Positions 51,480 to 60,270 of a stretch of DNA of 64,000 bases are shown piece by piece; within the stretch, counting starts at the first letter, position 1, and the number at the start of each line of letters is the position of its first letter. Source of the DNA: Vescimonas fastidiosa (GTDB taxonomy: Bacteria; Bacillota; Clostridia; Oscillospirales; Oscillospiraceae); contig NZ_AP023415.1 of the NCBI RefSeq assembly GCF_018326305.1, positions 682,001 to 746,000 on the forward strand, in the 5' to 3' direction. Under the pieces are notes generated by a model. It saw nothing but the letters and a program-made list of their open reading frames with translations. It was not told the DNA's origin and made no database searches. The position numbers were made by a program, and so were the translations under genes.

Positions 51480-52212
51480 CCAGGGGCCTCCTCTCTACGG
51501 CAACAATGATATCCTCCAATGTCATAGGCGCATCCCCCTGCCGAAGATAGGCGTAGTGCGCCCGGAAGCCGTCCATAGTGCCGGTATACTGGATCTGTCC
51601 GTCCTTAATAAAGGCAATGTGGCTGGCGCATTTTTCCAAGTCAGAGGTAATATGGGTGGAAAAAAGAACACTGCGTCGCCCATCGGCTGCGATCCTACCC
51701 AGCAGCTCCGTCAGTTCATCCCGAGATACCGGATCCAGGCCGCTGGTAGGTTCGTCCAGGATCAGGAGCGCAGCGTTGTGACTCAGCGCCAGGGCAATCA
51801 TGTATTTCACCTGCATACCGCTGGAAAGCTGGTCCACCCGCTTCTCCTCATTGATGCCGAAAAGGTGCAGATAGTGGCGATATTTTTCCTGGTCCCAGTT
51901 GGTGTAAAAGCGGCGGGTCACATCCGTAAGGACGGCAATTTTTTTCTTGGGATAAAAGTCGATGCCGCCCAGAACCACGCCGATATTCTCCTTAATGCTT
52001 TTTTCCTCTGCGGAAAAACTTCGGCCCAGGATCTCCACCTCTCCGGCGTCGGGATGCACCAGACCCAGCATAGACTTGAGTGTGGTGCTTTTACCCGCAC
52101 CGTTGCGGCCTATGAAGCCCATTACCGCCCCCTGAGGCACGGAAAAGGACACATCCTGCAGAGCAAAAGTCGGATATTTTTTGCAAAGGCCCCGGATATC
52201 TATGGCATTCAT
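51460..52212 (-). CDS. ABC transporter ATP-binding protein (exporter type)
   Basis: The 250-residue ATPase has Walker A GRNGAGKST (35-43), the signature LSSGMQVK, Walker B ALLILDEPTSGLDPV and the switch His in LFSTHITSDLEKCA. It resembles ATPases of bacitracin/lantibiotic-type or YtrB-like exporters. It overlaps both neighbours: four bases with the regulator gene (ATGA) and 20 with the permease. Together they form a simple one-ATPase, one-permease exporter. Confidence 0.92.
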   Translation of the reverse strand: MNAIDIRGLCKKYPTFALQDVSFSVPQGAVMGFIGRNGAGKSTTLKSMLGLVHPDAGEVEILGRSFSAEEKSIKENIGVVLGGIDFYPKKKIAVLTDVTRRFYTNWDQEKYRHYLHLFGINEEKRVDQLSSGMQVKYMIALALSHNAALLILDEPTSGLDPVSRDELTELLGRIAADGRRSVLFSTHITSDLEKCASHIAFIKDGQIQYTGTMDGFRAHYAYLRQGDAPMTLEDIIVAVERRPLDENAIV

Positions 52213-52451
52213 TCCTCTGCCTCCTCTGCTTCCTCTGCCTCCGTCTCCTCAAATACCCGGCGCATCATAGGGTTGAGCTTGTCCGTGGTTTGCAGGGCGA
52301 TACCCTTTTTGCGATCTGCCAACAACACAAGCTGATCTCCGGCCTCCAGGCCGAACATCTCCCGAACGTCCTTGGGTATCACGATCTGACCCTTGGGTCC
52401 CAGGCGCACAGAGGCCATATAGTAGCGCTCGTTATTCTTTTTAAATCCCAT
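52209..52451 (-). CDS. AbrB/SpoVT-type DNA-binding protein
   Basis: The 80-residue product has a swapped-hairpin AbrB domain (12-57) with the typical VRLGPKGQIVIPKDVREMFG and LEAGDQLVLLAD. The rest is a short helix and a strongly acidic tail of Glu/Ala repeats (EETEAEEAEEAEE). AGGAGG lies before the ATG. As first gene of the ABC exporter operon it is probably an autoregulator. A TTGACA lies about 65 bases upstream of the start, but its -10 is not clear. Confidence 0.9.
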   Translation of the reverse strand: MGFKKNNERYYMASVRLGPKGQIVIPKDVREMFGLEAGDQLVLLADRKKGIALQTTDKLNPMMRRVFEETEAEEAEEAEE

Positions 52452-52534
52452 TTTGTCCTCCTATTTTAGTATAACTTTTCTTACTTTTCCTATATGGTAT
52501 ATCTTTTCTCCGCATCTGTCAATAGGCTTTTTCC

Positions 52535-52563
52535 TTTACGGAGGGCGAAAACTATGGTATACT
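52535..52563 (+). promoter_or_regulatory. promoter of rsmA
   Basis: TTTACG (52535-52540), 17-base spacer, TATACT (52558-52563). Confidence 0.7.
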
Positions 52564-52588
52564 GAGAAAAAAATCAGGAGGTACAGGG

Positions 52589-53452
52589 ATGGATCTGTGC
52601 AACCGAAATGACATACAGGCACTGCTGCTGCGGCACGGCTTTCGCTTCAGCAAGAGCATGGGGCAGAATTTTCTCATTGCGGACTGGGTGCCACGGAACA
52701 CTGCGGAGGCCAGCGGCGCAGACAAAAACAGCGGTGTATTGGAGGTAGGCCCCGGCATTGGGCCGCTGACCCGAGAGCTGTGTCAGCGAGCCGGGAAGGT
52801 CGTCTCCGTGGAGCTGGACCACCGACTCTATCCGGTGCTGGCGGAGACACTGTCCGAGTATGACAATTTCACATTGGTGAAGGGGGACATTCTAAAGCAG
52901 GATCTTTCAACCCTGGTCGCGGAGCATTTTGCGGGGCTTCGGCCTATTTTGTGCGCCAATCTTCCCTATAACATCACCACGCCCCTTCTCACCGCCTGCG
53001 TAAAGGCAAAGTGCTTCACATCTATAACCGTACTGATTCAGAAGGAAGTCGCCCAGCGCATCTGCGCCCAGCCAGGAACAGCGGACTACGGCGCCTTTAC
53101 CCTCCTGATGCAGTACTACACGGAGCCGGAGCTGCTGTTCACCGTACCCAACACCTGTTTTCTGCCCATGCCCAAGGTGACCTCAGCGGTGATACGGTGC
53201 ATTACCCGGGAAAAGCCTCCGGTTGCGGTGCAGTCAGAAGCCATGCTTTGGCGAACGGTAAAGGCTGGGTTCGCCCTGCGGCGTAAAACCTTGGCCAACT
53301 CCCTGCAAACAGGCTTCCCCCTCTCTAAGCAGGAGCTGACGCAGATCATAGCGAGCTGCGGTCTCCCCGGGGATATCCGGGGCGAGCGGTTGTGTTTAGC
53401 GGACTACGCCAGACTGGCCGATGCGCTGTATGCCGCTACCGATGAAAACTGA
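52589..53452 (+). CDS. rsmA: 16S rRNA dimethyladenosine transferase (KsgA)
   Basis: RsmA dimethylates two adjacent adenosines near the 3' end of 16S rRNA. The 287-residue protein has the start pattern FRFSKSMGQNFL, the SAM motif VLEVGPGIGPLTREL, acidic motif VSVELDHRLYPVL, the catalytic NLPYNITTPLL and the C-terminal helical domain. AGGAGG lies upstream of the ATG. It is monocistronic here, without the ribonuclease M5 gene that often precedes it. In size and motifs it is KsgA rather than an Erm resistance enzyme. Confidence 0.96.
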   Translation: MDLCNRNDIQALLLRHGFRFSKSMGQNFLIADWVPRNTAEASGADKNSGVLEVGPGIGPLTRELCQRAGKVVSVELDHRLYPVLAETLSEYDNFTLVKGDILKQDLSTLVAEHFAGLRPILCANLPYNITTPLLTACVKAKCFTSITVLIQKEVAQRICAQPGTADYGAFTLLMQYYTEPELLFTVPNTCFLPMPKVTSAVIRCITREKPPVAVQSEAMLWRTVKAGFALRRKTLANSLQTGFPLSKQELTQIIASCGLPGDIRGERLCLADYARLADALYAATDEN

Positions 53453-53460
53453 AAAAGTGC

Positions 53461-53502
53461 AAAAAGGCAGCGTGTGCAAAGCTCGCACACGCTGCCTTTT
53501 TT
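53461..53502. terminator. bidirectional terminator between rsmA and the U32 gene
   Basis: AAAAAGGCAGCGTGTGC (53461-53477) and GCACACGCTGCCTTTTT (53485-53501) form a perfect 17-bp stem with A and T tracts on both sides. Confidence 0.93.
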
Positions 53503-53513
53503 CATGCTCAATT

Positions 53514-54737
53514 TTATTTTCCGCTCAGGTCCACCCCATGGCGGACAAAGCTCATGGGCGGCACCGGCCGAGGCAGACGCATCTTAAACTCCATTTGCGG
53601 CGTTCTTGGCTCCTCCAGGGGCAGCCCGTCGGTATCCTCCATCAGGGGGACAAGCATCTCAAATGGCTTTAGGTCCGGGCCCACAATCTCCACCCTATCC
53701 CCTGCCTTAAATTTATTGCGCAGACTTAAGGTGGCAAGGCCATCCGCTTCACAGCTTAAAACCACAGCGCAGATCTGCCACTCCCGGATATACCGGGAAT
53801 TTTCAAAATACTGGCCCGGCTGTCCGTAGAAGAAACTGGTAGAGTAGTGCCGGTGGCTCACATGCTCCACCTCGTCTCGCCACACCGGATCTGCGGGCCG
53901 TCCGGCAGCTATGTCGTCCAGCACATGACGATAGGCCCCGGCCACAATGGCAGCATAGTATGCCGATTTGGCCCGTCCCTCAATCTTCAGGCAGTCCACC
54001 CCGGCGTCTATAAGGTCGGGAAGATGGTCTATCATGCACATATCCCGGGAGTTAAGGATGTATGTGCCCCGCTCATCCTCAAAAACAGGGAAATATTCAC
54101 CGGGGCGCTTTTCCTCCATAAGAGTATACTGGTAGCGGCAGGGCTGGGCGCAGGCGCCCCGGTTGGAGTCGCGCCCGGTCATGTAGTTCGACAGTAGGCA
54201 CCGCCCGGAATAGGACACGCACATAGCCCCGTGGCAAAAGACCTCCAGCTCCAGCTCCGGAGACACCCTCTCCCGTATGGCGCATATCTCCTCCAGGCTC
54301 AGCTCCCGGGCCAGGACCACACGGGTGGCCCCCAAGTCATACCAAGCCTGGGCGCAGATGTGGTTAGCCACAGACTGCTGGGTGCTGATGTGCCGCTGGC
54401 AATGGGGGGCGTACCTCCCTGCCAAGGTAAAAGCGCCTAAGTCCGCCAAAATCAGGGCATCCACCCCGGCATCGTCCAGCTGCTCCAGGTAGGCAGGCAG
54501 CTTTTCTGCCTCATTCCAACGCGGCATGGTGTTCACCGTGGCGTGGACAGCTACGCCGTGGTCATGGGCAAAGCGCACCGCTTTGGGCAGCTCCTCCGGC
54601 GTGAAATTCCCGGCAAAGGCGCGCATTCCGAAAGACGAGCCCGCCAAATATACCGCATCCGCCCCGTACAGCACAGCCATTTTCAGCTTTTCCATGTCCC
54701 CCGCCGGGACCAAAAGTTCAGGTTTCTTTTTCATCAT
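53514..54737 (-). CDS. U32 family protein, tRNA hydroxylation type
   Basis: The 407-residue protein begins KPELLVPAGDMEKLKMAVLYGADAVYLAG and has the U32 signature region ELEVFCHGAMCVSYSGRCLLS with the cysteines CHGAMC, SGRC and GACAQPCRY that hold an iron-sulfur cluster in characterised homologues. U32 proteins of this size (TrhP/YrrN-YrrO type) take part in prephenate-dependent 5-hydroxyuridine formation in tRNA; earlier annotations as collagenase are misleading. The start overlaps the mltG stop (ATGA), so the two are co-translated, a common Firmicutes arrangement. Confidence 0.9.
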   Translation of the reverse strand: MMKKKPELLVPAGDMEKLKMAVLYGADAVYLAGSSFGMRAFAGNFTPEELPKAVRFAHDHGVAVHATVNTMPRWNEAEKLPAYLEQLDDAGVDALILADLGAFTLAGRYAPHCQRHISTQQSVANHICAQAWYDLGATRVVLARELSLEEICAIRERVSPELELEVFCHGAMCVSYSGRCLLSNYMTGRDSNRGACAQPCRYQYTLMEEKRPGEYFPVFEDERGTYILNSRDMCMIDHLPDLIDAGVDCLKIEGRAKSAYYAAIVAGAYRHVLDDIAAGRPADPVWRDEVEHVSHRHYSTSFFYGQPGQYFENSRYIREWQICAVVLSCEADGLATLSLRNKFKAGDRVEIVGPDLKPFEMLVPLMEDTDGLPLEEPRTPQMEFKMRLPRPVPPMSFVRHGVDLSGK

Positions 54738-55909
54738 CCCGGGGCATACATATCGCTGTTCACAAAGGACAGATGCTCGTTGAAGGTACGGAAGAAGTGG
54801 CTCACGCCGTCCTTTCCGTAGGCAAAGTAGTAGTAATCCGTGTCGTTGGGATTCACCGCAGCCCGGATAGAGGCCAAGCTGGGGTTACAAATGGGTCCCA
54901 CAGGCAGGCCGCCGTGGAGATAGGTGTTGTAGGGGCTGTCCAGGTCGGTGGAGAAGTCCTTGTCCTCCAGGCCCATGAGGGCCATGGCGTAGTGGATGGT
55001 GGCATCGGACTGCAGGGCGTTGCCCACCTCACCGTTGTCCCCCTCCAGACGGTTGTGGAACACGGAGGAGATATTGGCCCGCTCCTCATAGTCGCCAATG
55101 GCTTCCTTTTCGATAATAGAGGCCAAAGTGACGATCTCCTTGAGGGAATAGTCGCTGTTTTGTATCTCCGCCAGCAGGTCGCCGCTGACGCGGTTATTGA
55201 AGTTGGTGAGCATGGTGTCTATGGCGTACACCGCTGATTTCTCCGTGGAAAACTCGTAGGTATCCGGGAAAAGGTAGCCCTCCAGGCGGTTGATTTGTCC
55301 GTTGAGACTACTGTCGATAAAGGGGTACTCCTCGCCAAAGTCAAAGTTGGATACGGCGTCGATGAGCTCCTCCTTAGTGGAGATCTTGTTCTCCGCCAGA
55401 AGATCTACGATCTGCTGAACCGTATAGCCCTCTGGAATCGTGAGAAGCACCAAGCCCTCCTGGGCCCGGCGACGGGCATCGGGGTCGTACATATTATTCA
55501 CCAGGCTGCGATAGTCCATAGAGGTATTCAGCTCATAGGTGCCGGGGTCGATGTCTTTCTTTGCGCCGGTGAAAATTTCATACAGAACGAAAAATCCCTT
55601 CAGCTCGATCAGCCCCGCCTTTTTCAGCTTAGAGGCGATCTTAAAAACGCCGTCGTCCTCCTCGATGGTCACGGTGTAGGTGTCGTTGCCCTTGTCCAGG
55701 GCGCAGAGGTCATTAGCCAATATCCAGCCCAAGCCTGCCAACAGCATAGACCCCAGGACCACCGCCGCAATATAAATCTTCCAGTTGAATTTGCGGTGCT
55801 TTTTCTTTTTGGAGCCGGTCTCAGCGCCTGCATCCACCTCGCTTATGATCCGGCGGCGCACCGCCTCGGTATCCCAGCCCTGTGTATCGGGCCGCTTATT
55901 CTCACTCAT
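54734..55909 (-). CDS. mltG: endolytic murein transglycosylase MltG
   Basis: MltG cuts nascent glycan strands at the membrane and is thought to set their length. The 391-residue protein has a charged cytoplasmic N-terminus, one span (about 46-66), a LysM-like subdomain and the YceG catalytic domain with LEGYLFPDTYEF, the catalytic Glu in ASIIEKEA, and HNRL, LQSDATIHYA and PYNTYLHGGLPVGPICNPS. AAAGGA lies upstream of the chosen ATG. The U32 gene overlaps its end. Confidence 0.95.
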   Translation of the reverse strand: MSENKRPDTQGWDTEAVRRRIISEVDAGAETGSKKKKHRKFNWKIYIAAVVLGSMLLAGLGWILANDLCALDKGNDTYTVTIEEDDGVFKIASKLKKAGLIELKGFFVLYEIFTGAKKDIDPGTYELNTSMDYRSLVNNMYDPDARRRAQEGLVLLTIPEGYTVQQIVDLLAENKISTKEELIDAVSNFDFGEEYPFIDSSLNGQINRLEGYLFPDTYEFSTEKSAVYAIDTMLTNFNNRVSGDLLAEIQNSDYSLKEIVTLASIIEKEAIGDYEERANISSVFHNRLEGDNGEVGNALQSDATIHYAMALMGLEDKDFSTDLDSPYNTYLHGGLPVGPICNPSLASIRAAVNPNDTDYYYFAYGKDGVSHFFRTFNEHLSFVNSDMYAPG

Positions 55910-56013
55910 GATTGTCTGTCCTTTCTGTATTTTCTCCGCAATATAAGCCGGACAAGTTACACTTTTCCTCATTCTCACATAGAATGTACCATCCGATAAG
56001 TGAGGTGAAAAAA

Positions 56014-56142
56014 ATGTGCTTTGACAACAGCAACTGCTCCTGCATCTGGCTCATTGTGATCCTGCTTCTTCTGTTCTGCTGCTGTGGTAACGGCAACAGC
56101 CGCGGCTGCTCCTGCGGCGGCGACTCGTGCTGCTCCTGCTGA
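56014..56142 (+). CDS. tiny Cys-rich membrane peptide, 42 residues
   Basis: GAGGTGA stands six bases before the ATG. The product has a polar start (MCFDNSNCSC), a hydrophobic span (IWLIVILLLLF) and a tail of CC/SC motifs with Gly and Asn; it has 12 cysteines. It shares architecture with the 40-residue peptide at 19756-19878 but differs in the tail (Ser-rich rather than Gly-Cys repeats), so they look like diverged paralogues. It is divergent from mltG. Function unknown; a metal-, redox- or spore-related role is only a guess. Confidence 0.68.
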   Translation: MCFDNSNCSCIWLIVILLLLFCCCGNGNSRGCSCGGDSCCSC

Positions 56143-56191
56143 GAACATACGGGGGAAATCGGGGACCTGCGTCCCCCCTTTCTCGTCCTCT

Positions 56192-56863
56192 TTACGGGAC
56201 AAGCAGGTCCTCCACCCGCTCCATAACCTCCCGGTGGATGTCCTCCGCCGCACGCATTTCGCCGCCCCGGCTGCAGTCGATCTTTTCCCAGCCGCACAAA
56301 GCGATGGTCAGCTCCGCGCTCTCCCGGCAGGCAGCCAAATAAGCCTCGTCCCGCTCATGGATGTCCGCCCGAGTGTGGGTCTGCTGCTCCCGGCGGCGCA
56401 TCATCCGCTCAGAAATTTCCGTGGGGAGATCCAAATATAGCACCCGGTCCGGCTTTGGCAGTCCCAGGAGCCGATATTCAAAGTCAAATAGCCACTCCAG
56501 GTAGCCGCGACGCTCCTCCGGAGGGAGCTTTGGCGTCTGGTGAACGGCATTGGAGGTGGTGTAACGGTCCGCGATGACCAAGCCTCCCGCCTCGTAGTAC
56601 GCACCCCAGTCCTGCCGATAGCTGGCAAAGCGGTCCACAGAATAAAAGGTGGCGGCAGCGTAGGCGTTCACATCATTGGGACGGCTGCCGAAGGCACCGG
56701 AGAGGTACAGCCGGATCAGCGCCGAGGACTCCTCCTTATACCGGGGGAACTCCAGGCGGCGGTAGGCAATGCCACGCCGGTCCAATTCCTGACACAGCAA
56801 TGCGGTTTGCGTGGCCTTGCCGGAGCCGTCTGTCCCCTCAAACACGATGAGTCTGCCCTGCAT
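56192..56863 (-). CDS. tmk: thymidylate kinase-like P-loop kinase
   Basis: The 223-residue protein has the dTMP kinase layout: P-loop FEGTDGSGKAT (8-18), the DR motif in VIADRYTTSN, and a LID-like Arg-rich segment SERMMRRREQQTHTRADIHE. It should phosphorylate dTMP (or a related nucleotide) to the diphosphate. The P-loop ends K-A-T where most Tmk proteins have K-S/T-T, and the chain is slightly longer than typical. AGGAGG precedes the chosen ATG. The usual partner holB is absent, so a specialised or second Tmk is possible. Confidence 0.82.
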   Translation of the reverse strand: MQGRLIVFEGTDGSGKATQTALLCQELDRRGIAYRRLEFPRYKEESSALIRLYLSGAFGSRPNDVNAYAAATFYSVDRFASYRQDWGAYYEAGGLVIADRYTTSNAVHQTPKLPPEERRGYLEWLFDFEYRLLGLPKPDRVLYLDLPTEISERMMRRREQQTHTRADIHERDEAYLAACRESAELTIALCGWEKIDCSRGGEMRAAEDIHREVMERVEDLLVP

Positions 56864-56961
56864 AGCGTGCCCTCCTTTTATGCTGCACAAAAATTCATTT
56901 TATTATAGCACATCTGCGTCTGTTTGTCACGCAAAAGTAATGCGCGGTTCATTCCAAATAA

Positions 56962-57106
56962 ATGGGAGAGAAACGGTTCTCCCTGCATTTTTTCTTAATT
57001 CCGCCAGTAAAGCAGGATTACTGCCAAACACGCCTGCGGCCGATGGGCGTTCCCTGCTCCGGCAAATATGCAAAAACAGCGGAGTTTTTACGCTCCGCTG
57101 TTTTTT
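56962..57106. other. gene-free stretch with two hairpins
   Basis: GGGAGA/TCTCCC followed by TGCATTTTTTC lies near 56965-57000, and AAAAACAGCGGAG (57072-57084) with CTCCGCTGTTTTT (57093-57105) near the end. Both look like terminators, but no gene is seen between them in 56864-57211. The second may end a plus-strand transcript of unknown origin. Confidence 0.45.
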
Positions 57107-57211
57107 CGACTGTTGAAAAAAGTATTTGAGGGTCTTTCCGGTAAAAACTTACCGTCTACTGCGCGCATAATTTTGGTGCAGAGCGCCAAAATTCCACACT
57201 GTCAGCCTTAT

Positions 57212-57757
57212 TCAGAACATATACCGATGATATTCTGTGCCGTCCAGTTCCTTGAACACGGCTCCGGTATCGTCCAGCAGGATGTAGCCCTTGCGCTTCT
57301 GCTCATCCTTAGGCAGGGACACAGAGCCGGGATTCAGATATACAAAATCCGGATAGATGTCGCAGGCGGGCACATGGGTGTGACCTGTCAGCAGGATGCC
57401 CCCCTTGGCCAGGGGCGGTAAATGCTCCGGGTTATACATATCGCCGTGGGTGGCAAAGATGCGCCTGCCTCCCAGTTGCAGCAGCATATAATCCGCCATC
57501 ACAGGGAATTGCAGCACCATTTGGTCCACCGCCGCCTCGCAGTTCCCCCGCACGGCGGCGATATGGTCCCGGTACTCATTAAGCATCTGCACGCACTGCT
57601 TAGGGTCGTGGCCCTCCGGCAGCGGGTTCCGAGGCCCGTGGTATAAAAGGTCGCCCAGCAGCAAAAGCCCGTCCGCCTTTTCCCGCACAAAAGCATCCAG
57701 CACACGGCGGCAGGCAGTGGCGCTGCCGTGGATATCAGACGCAACCAGCCATCTCAT
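57212..57757 (-). CDS. yfcE: YfcE family metallophosphodiesterase
   Basis: The 181-residue calcineurin-like phosphoesterase has the metal motifs SDIHGS, LGDLLYHGPRNPLPEGHDPK, GNCEA, THGDMY and GHTHVP. The LLYHGPRNPLPEG stretch is the signature of YfcE, a manganese-dependent phosphodiesterase on small substrates. The ATG overlaps the stop codon of the upstream aminotransferase (ATGA), so translation is coupled; a longer upstream frame lies inside that gene. The physiological substrate is unknown. A second, shorter phosphoesterase of another subfamily is at 60565-61029. Confidence 0.92.
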   Translation of the reverse strand: MRWLVASDIHGSATACRRVLDAFVREKADGLLLLGDLLYHGPRNPLPEGHDPKQCVQMLNEYRDHIAAVRGNCEAAVDQMVLQFPVMADYMLLQLGGRRIFATHGDMYNPEHLPPLAKGGILLTGHTHVPACDIYPDFVYLNPGSVSLPKDEQKRKGYILLDDTGAVFKELDGTEYHRYMF

Positions 57758-59028
57758 ACGCCCAGCTTCTCCAGAGCAGCCAGCTTCACGCAGATGCAGA
57801 AGATGGCAATAGCCTGCTGCAGCTCCTCCACAGGAGGCAGCGAGGGCGCAATGCGGATGTTGCTGTCCCGGGGATCCTCGCCATAGGGGAAGGTTGCCCC
57901 GGCGCCGGTCATGGTGACACCCGCCTCCTTGCACAGGGCCAAAGCCCGCTTGGCAGTACCGGGCATGGCGTCATAGGAGACGAAATATCCGCCCATAGGC
58001 CGCTTCCAGGTGCCGATACCCAGCGGCGCGATCTCCCTGTCCAGAGCGTCCAGCACCGTGTGGAACTTAGGCCGCAGAATGGCAGCATGGCGCTGCATCA
58101 GGGCCAGCGTATGCTCCTTGTTTTTGAGATATTTCACATGGCGGAGCTGGTTGATCTTGTCATATCCGATGGTCTGGATGTTGATAATCGGCTTCAGATA
58201 TGCCAGGTTCGCCTCACTGGTAGCCATAACACTCACGCCTGCACCGGGGAAGGTCACCTTGCTGGTAGAGGCAAACTCATAGACCATGTCGGCGTTGCCG
58301 TATTCGGCGCAGAGGGACAGAATATCCGCAAAGGGCACAAAGTCGCCCTCAAACTCGTGGATGCAGTAGGCATTGTCCCACATGAGCATAAAGTCCGGGG
58401 CTGCGGGCTTCATGGAGGCGATACGGCGGATAGTCTCGTCGGAATACACCACGCCCTCGGGGTTGGAGTACTTGGGTACATTCCACATACCCTTCACGGC
58501 GGGATCCTGAATAAGCTCCTCCACCCTATCCATGTCGGGTCCGTCAGCAGTCATGGGAACGGTAATAAGCTCTGCCCCGAAGGTCTGCGTCACCTTAAAA
58601 TGCCGGTCATAGCCCGGTGCCGGGCACAGCCACTTCACCTTCTCCAGCTTGCTCCAGGGCTTCTCGGAGTGAAGCAGGCCGTGGGTATACGCCTTGGAAA
58701 TGGCATCATACATAAGCTGCAGACTGGCATTGCCGCCCACGAAGCACTGCTCCGGCTTGCACCCTAAAATATCTGCAAAGAGGGCCTTGGCAGCAGGCAG
58801 ACCGTCCACATTACCATAGTTGCGGCTGTCGATACCGTCAGAGACGAAGTCCTCGGGCTTGACCAGGACGCTGCACATATCCATAACCATGTTCAGCTGC
58901 TCCGTGCTGGGCTTGCCCCGGGCCATATTCAGCTTCAGCCCCAAAGCCTTCTGCTTTTCGTAGTCCGCCAGCACAGCGTCGTATTCCGCCTGGCGCTGCC
59001 GGGCGGTCATCTCGGTGTATTTCATCAT
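57754..59028 (-). CDS. aminotransferase class I/II, aspartate aminotransferase-like
   Basis: The 424-residue protein belongs to the longer aspartate-aminotransferase subgroup (MocR/type Ic-like) with LGLKLNMARGKPSTEQLNM near the start, GIDSRNYGNVDGLPAAKALF, WNVPKYSNPEGVVYS, LMWDNAYCIHEF and the PLP lysine in EFASTSKVTFPGAGVSVMA. It should use aspartate or a related amino acid with 2-oxoglutarate. GAGGAGG lies before the ATG pair. The YfcE gene overlaps its end. Substrate range is inferred from subgroup only. Confidence 0.88.
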   Translation of the reverse strand: MMKYTEMTARQRQAEYDAVLADYEKQKALGLKLNMARGKPSTEQLNMVMDMCSVLVKPEDFVSDGIDSRNYGNVDGLPAAKALFADILGCKPEQCFVGGNASLQLMYDAISKAYTHGLLHSEKPWSKLEKVKWLCPAPGYDRHFKVTQTFGAELITVPMTADGPDMDRVEELIQDPAVKGMWNVPKYSNPEGVVYSDETIRRIASMKPAAPDFMLMWDNAYCIHEFEGDFVPFADILSLCAEYGNADMVYEFASTSKVTFPGAGVSVMATSEANLAYLKPIINIQTIGYDKINQLRHVKYLKNKEHTLALMQRHAAILRPKFHTVLDALDREIAPLGIGTWKRPMGGYFVSYDAMPGTAKRALALCKEAGVTMTGAGATFPYGEDPRDSNIRIAPSLPPVEELQQAIAIFCICVKLAALEKLGV

Positions 59029-59057
59029 ATTTACTTCCTCCTCACAGAGTTTTATTG

Positions 59058-59086
59058 ATTATAACATGGGAGAAAAAGTACCGCAA
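59058..59086 (-). promoter_or_regulatory. promoter of the aminotransferase/yfcE unit
   Basis: On the minus strand TTGCGG (59086-59081), 17-base spacer, TATAAT (59063-59058) with a TGT extended -10. Confidence 0.75.
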
Positions 59087-59089
59087 GAG

Positions 59090-59938
59090 CTAAATAGCAC
59101 AGTCTTTTTTACCCTTTTGTCCTATGAAATAGACATCTTCACGCCGGGCGGATAAAATGGGCAGCTGCTGCCGCACCGCCTCCACCCGGGTAAGGTCCAC
59201 CGTGGTGACGGCCACCTCCTCCCCCGCCCCGCACTGATGCAGCACCGTGCCCCAGGGATCGCAGACAATGGAGTGACCCCAGGCCACATAGGTCTCCTGT
59301 TCATTGCGGGCTGGGGAAGTGCCAAAGGTGAAAAGCTGATTATCCACCGCCCGCTGGCGAAACAGCAGCTCCCAGTGGGCGGGGCCGGTGGTCATGTTGA
59401 AGGCAGCCGGGACAAAAATAGCTCGGACTCCCTGCAAAGCCATTACCCTTGCCAGCTCTTCAAACCGCAGGTCAAAGCAGATGCAAAGCCCCAGCTTCCC
59501 CCAAGGGCTGTCAAACACCGTAATATCGTTGCCCGGAGACAGAGTATCGGACTCCCGAAAGCTCTGTCCTCCCTCCACACGGATGTCGAACAGGTGCATT
59601 TTGCGGTGTCGGGCCACCTGCTGCCCGCCCGGGTTGTAGACAAAGCAGGTATTATACACCCGCTCCCCCTCCAGCTCCGGCACGGACCCGCCCACGATCC
59701 AAATTTTCTTCTCCCCAGCCAGGGCAGAAAGGGCCTGCTGTGCCGGGCCGCCAAAGGTCTCGCCATAGGGACGGAAGGCGCTGTTTTCATAGGGGCAGCA
59801 GAACATCTCCGGCAACATAACCAGCTCCGCCCCCTGCGCAGCCGCCCGACGGATCAGGCGGCAGGCAGAGGCGATGTTTTCAGCCTTATTCCGCACAACC
59901 TGCATCTGCACCTGGGCCACGGTCAGTGTGTTTTTCAT
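59090..59938 (-). CDS. nitrilase superfamily carbon-nitrogen hydrolase (omega-amidase-like)
   Basis: The 282-residue enzyme has the nitrilase triad: Glu44 in MLPEMFCCPY, Lys111 in HRKMHLFDI and Cys152 in LCICFDLRFEE. This spacing and the HLFDI segment are typical of the Nit2/omega-amidase branch, which hydrolyses 2-oxoglutaramate or 2-oxosuccinamate left after glutamine or asparagine transamination. That would fit the aminotransferase-rich neighbourhood, but the substrate is inferred. The Smr gene ends ten bases upstream. Confidence 0.88.
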   Translation of the reverse strand: MKNTLTVAQVQMQVVRNKAENIASACRLIRRAAAQGAELVMLPEMFCCPYENSAFRPYGETFGGPAQQALSALAGEKKIWIVGGSVPELEGERVYNTCFVYNPGGQQVARHRKMHLFDIRVEGGQSFRESDTLSPGNDITVFDSPWGKLGLCICFDLRFEELARVMALQGVRAIFVPAAFNMTTGPAHWELLFRQRAVDNQLFTFGTSPARNEQETYVAWGHSIVCDPWGTVLHQCGAGEEVAVTTVDLTRVEAVRQQLPILSARREDVYFIGQKGKKDCAI

Positions 59939-59948
59939 AGCCCCCTCC

Positions 59949-60194
59949 TTATAGCTCCCGCAGCACCAGATCGGTGGTGCCGCCGTTTATCCCTGCCTCC
60001 AATCGGATCACCCGGGGGTGCCGGGCGTACTCCCGGCGGATCATGTCCCGCAGCACCGTTCCGCCGTGGCAGCCGTGAATACAGCGGATGCGGTAGGTAC
60101 CGCCCTTGGCTCGGCCCAGAGCCGCATCCAGCGTGACACGCGCCTGATATTCGTTTTTTCCGTGCAGATCAATTTCCATAATGCCCGCGTACAT
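59949..60194 (-). CDS. Smr domain protein, 81 residues
   Basis: This is a stand-alone Smr (MutS2 C-terminal type) domain. It shows IDLHGKNEYQARVTLD near the start and the hallmark IHGCHGGTVLRDMIR (H-G-x-G-x-x-x-L-R pattern). Smr domains nick or bind branched DNA, and MutS2 Smr domains also act on mRNA in stalled-ribosome rescue. The start may be the first ATG or the one at codon 6. It leads the nitrilase gene in a two-gene unit. Confidence 0.88.
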   Translation of the reverse strand: MYAGIMEIDLHGKNEYQARVTLDAALGRAKGGTYRIRCIHGCHGGTVLRDMIRREYARHPRVIRLEAGINGGTTDLVLREL

Positions 60195-60270
60195 GGCCCA
60201 CCCCCCTTTTCTCCTATTGTAACGGGAAAATATTGAATTTTCAACCTTTTCCTGCTATAATCGGAGCATA

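Noticed and set aside
52589..53452. Erm-type macrolide resistance methyltransferase
   Set aside because: Length, the FRFSKSMGQNFL start and the C-terminal domain fit KsgA/RsmA.
53514..54737. Collagenase function for the U32 protein
   Set aside because: The cysteine pattern and mltG linkage match the tRNA-hydroxylation group; the collagenase name comes from an early homologue.
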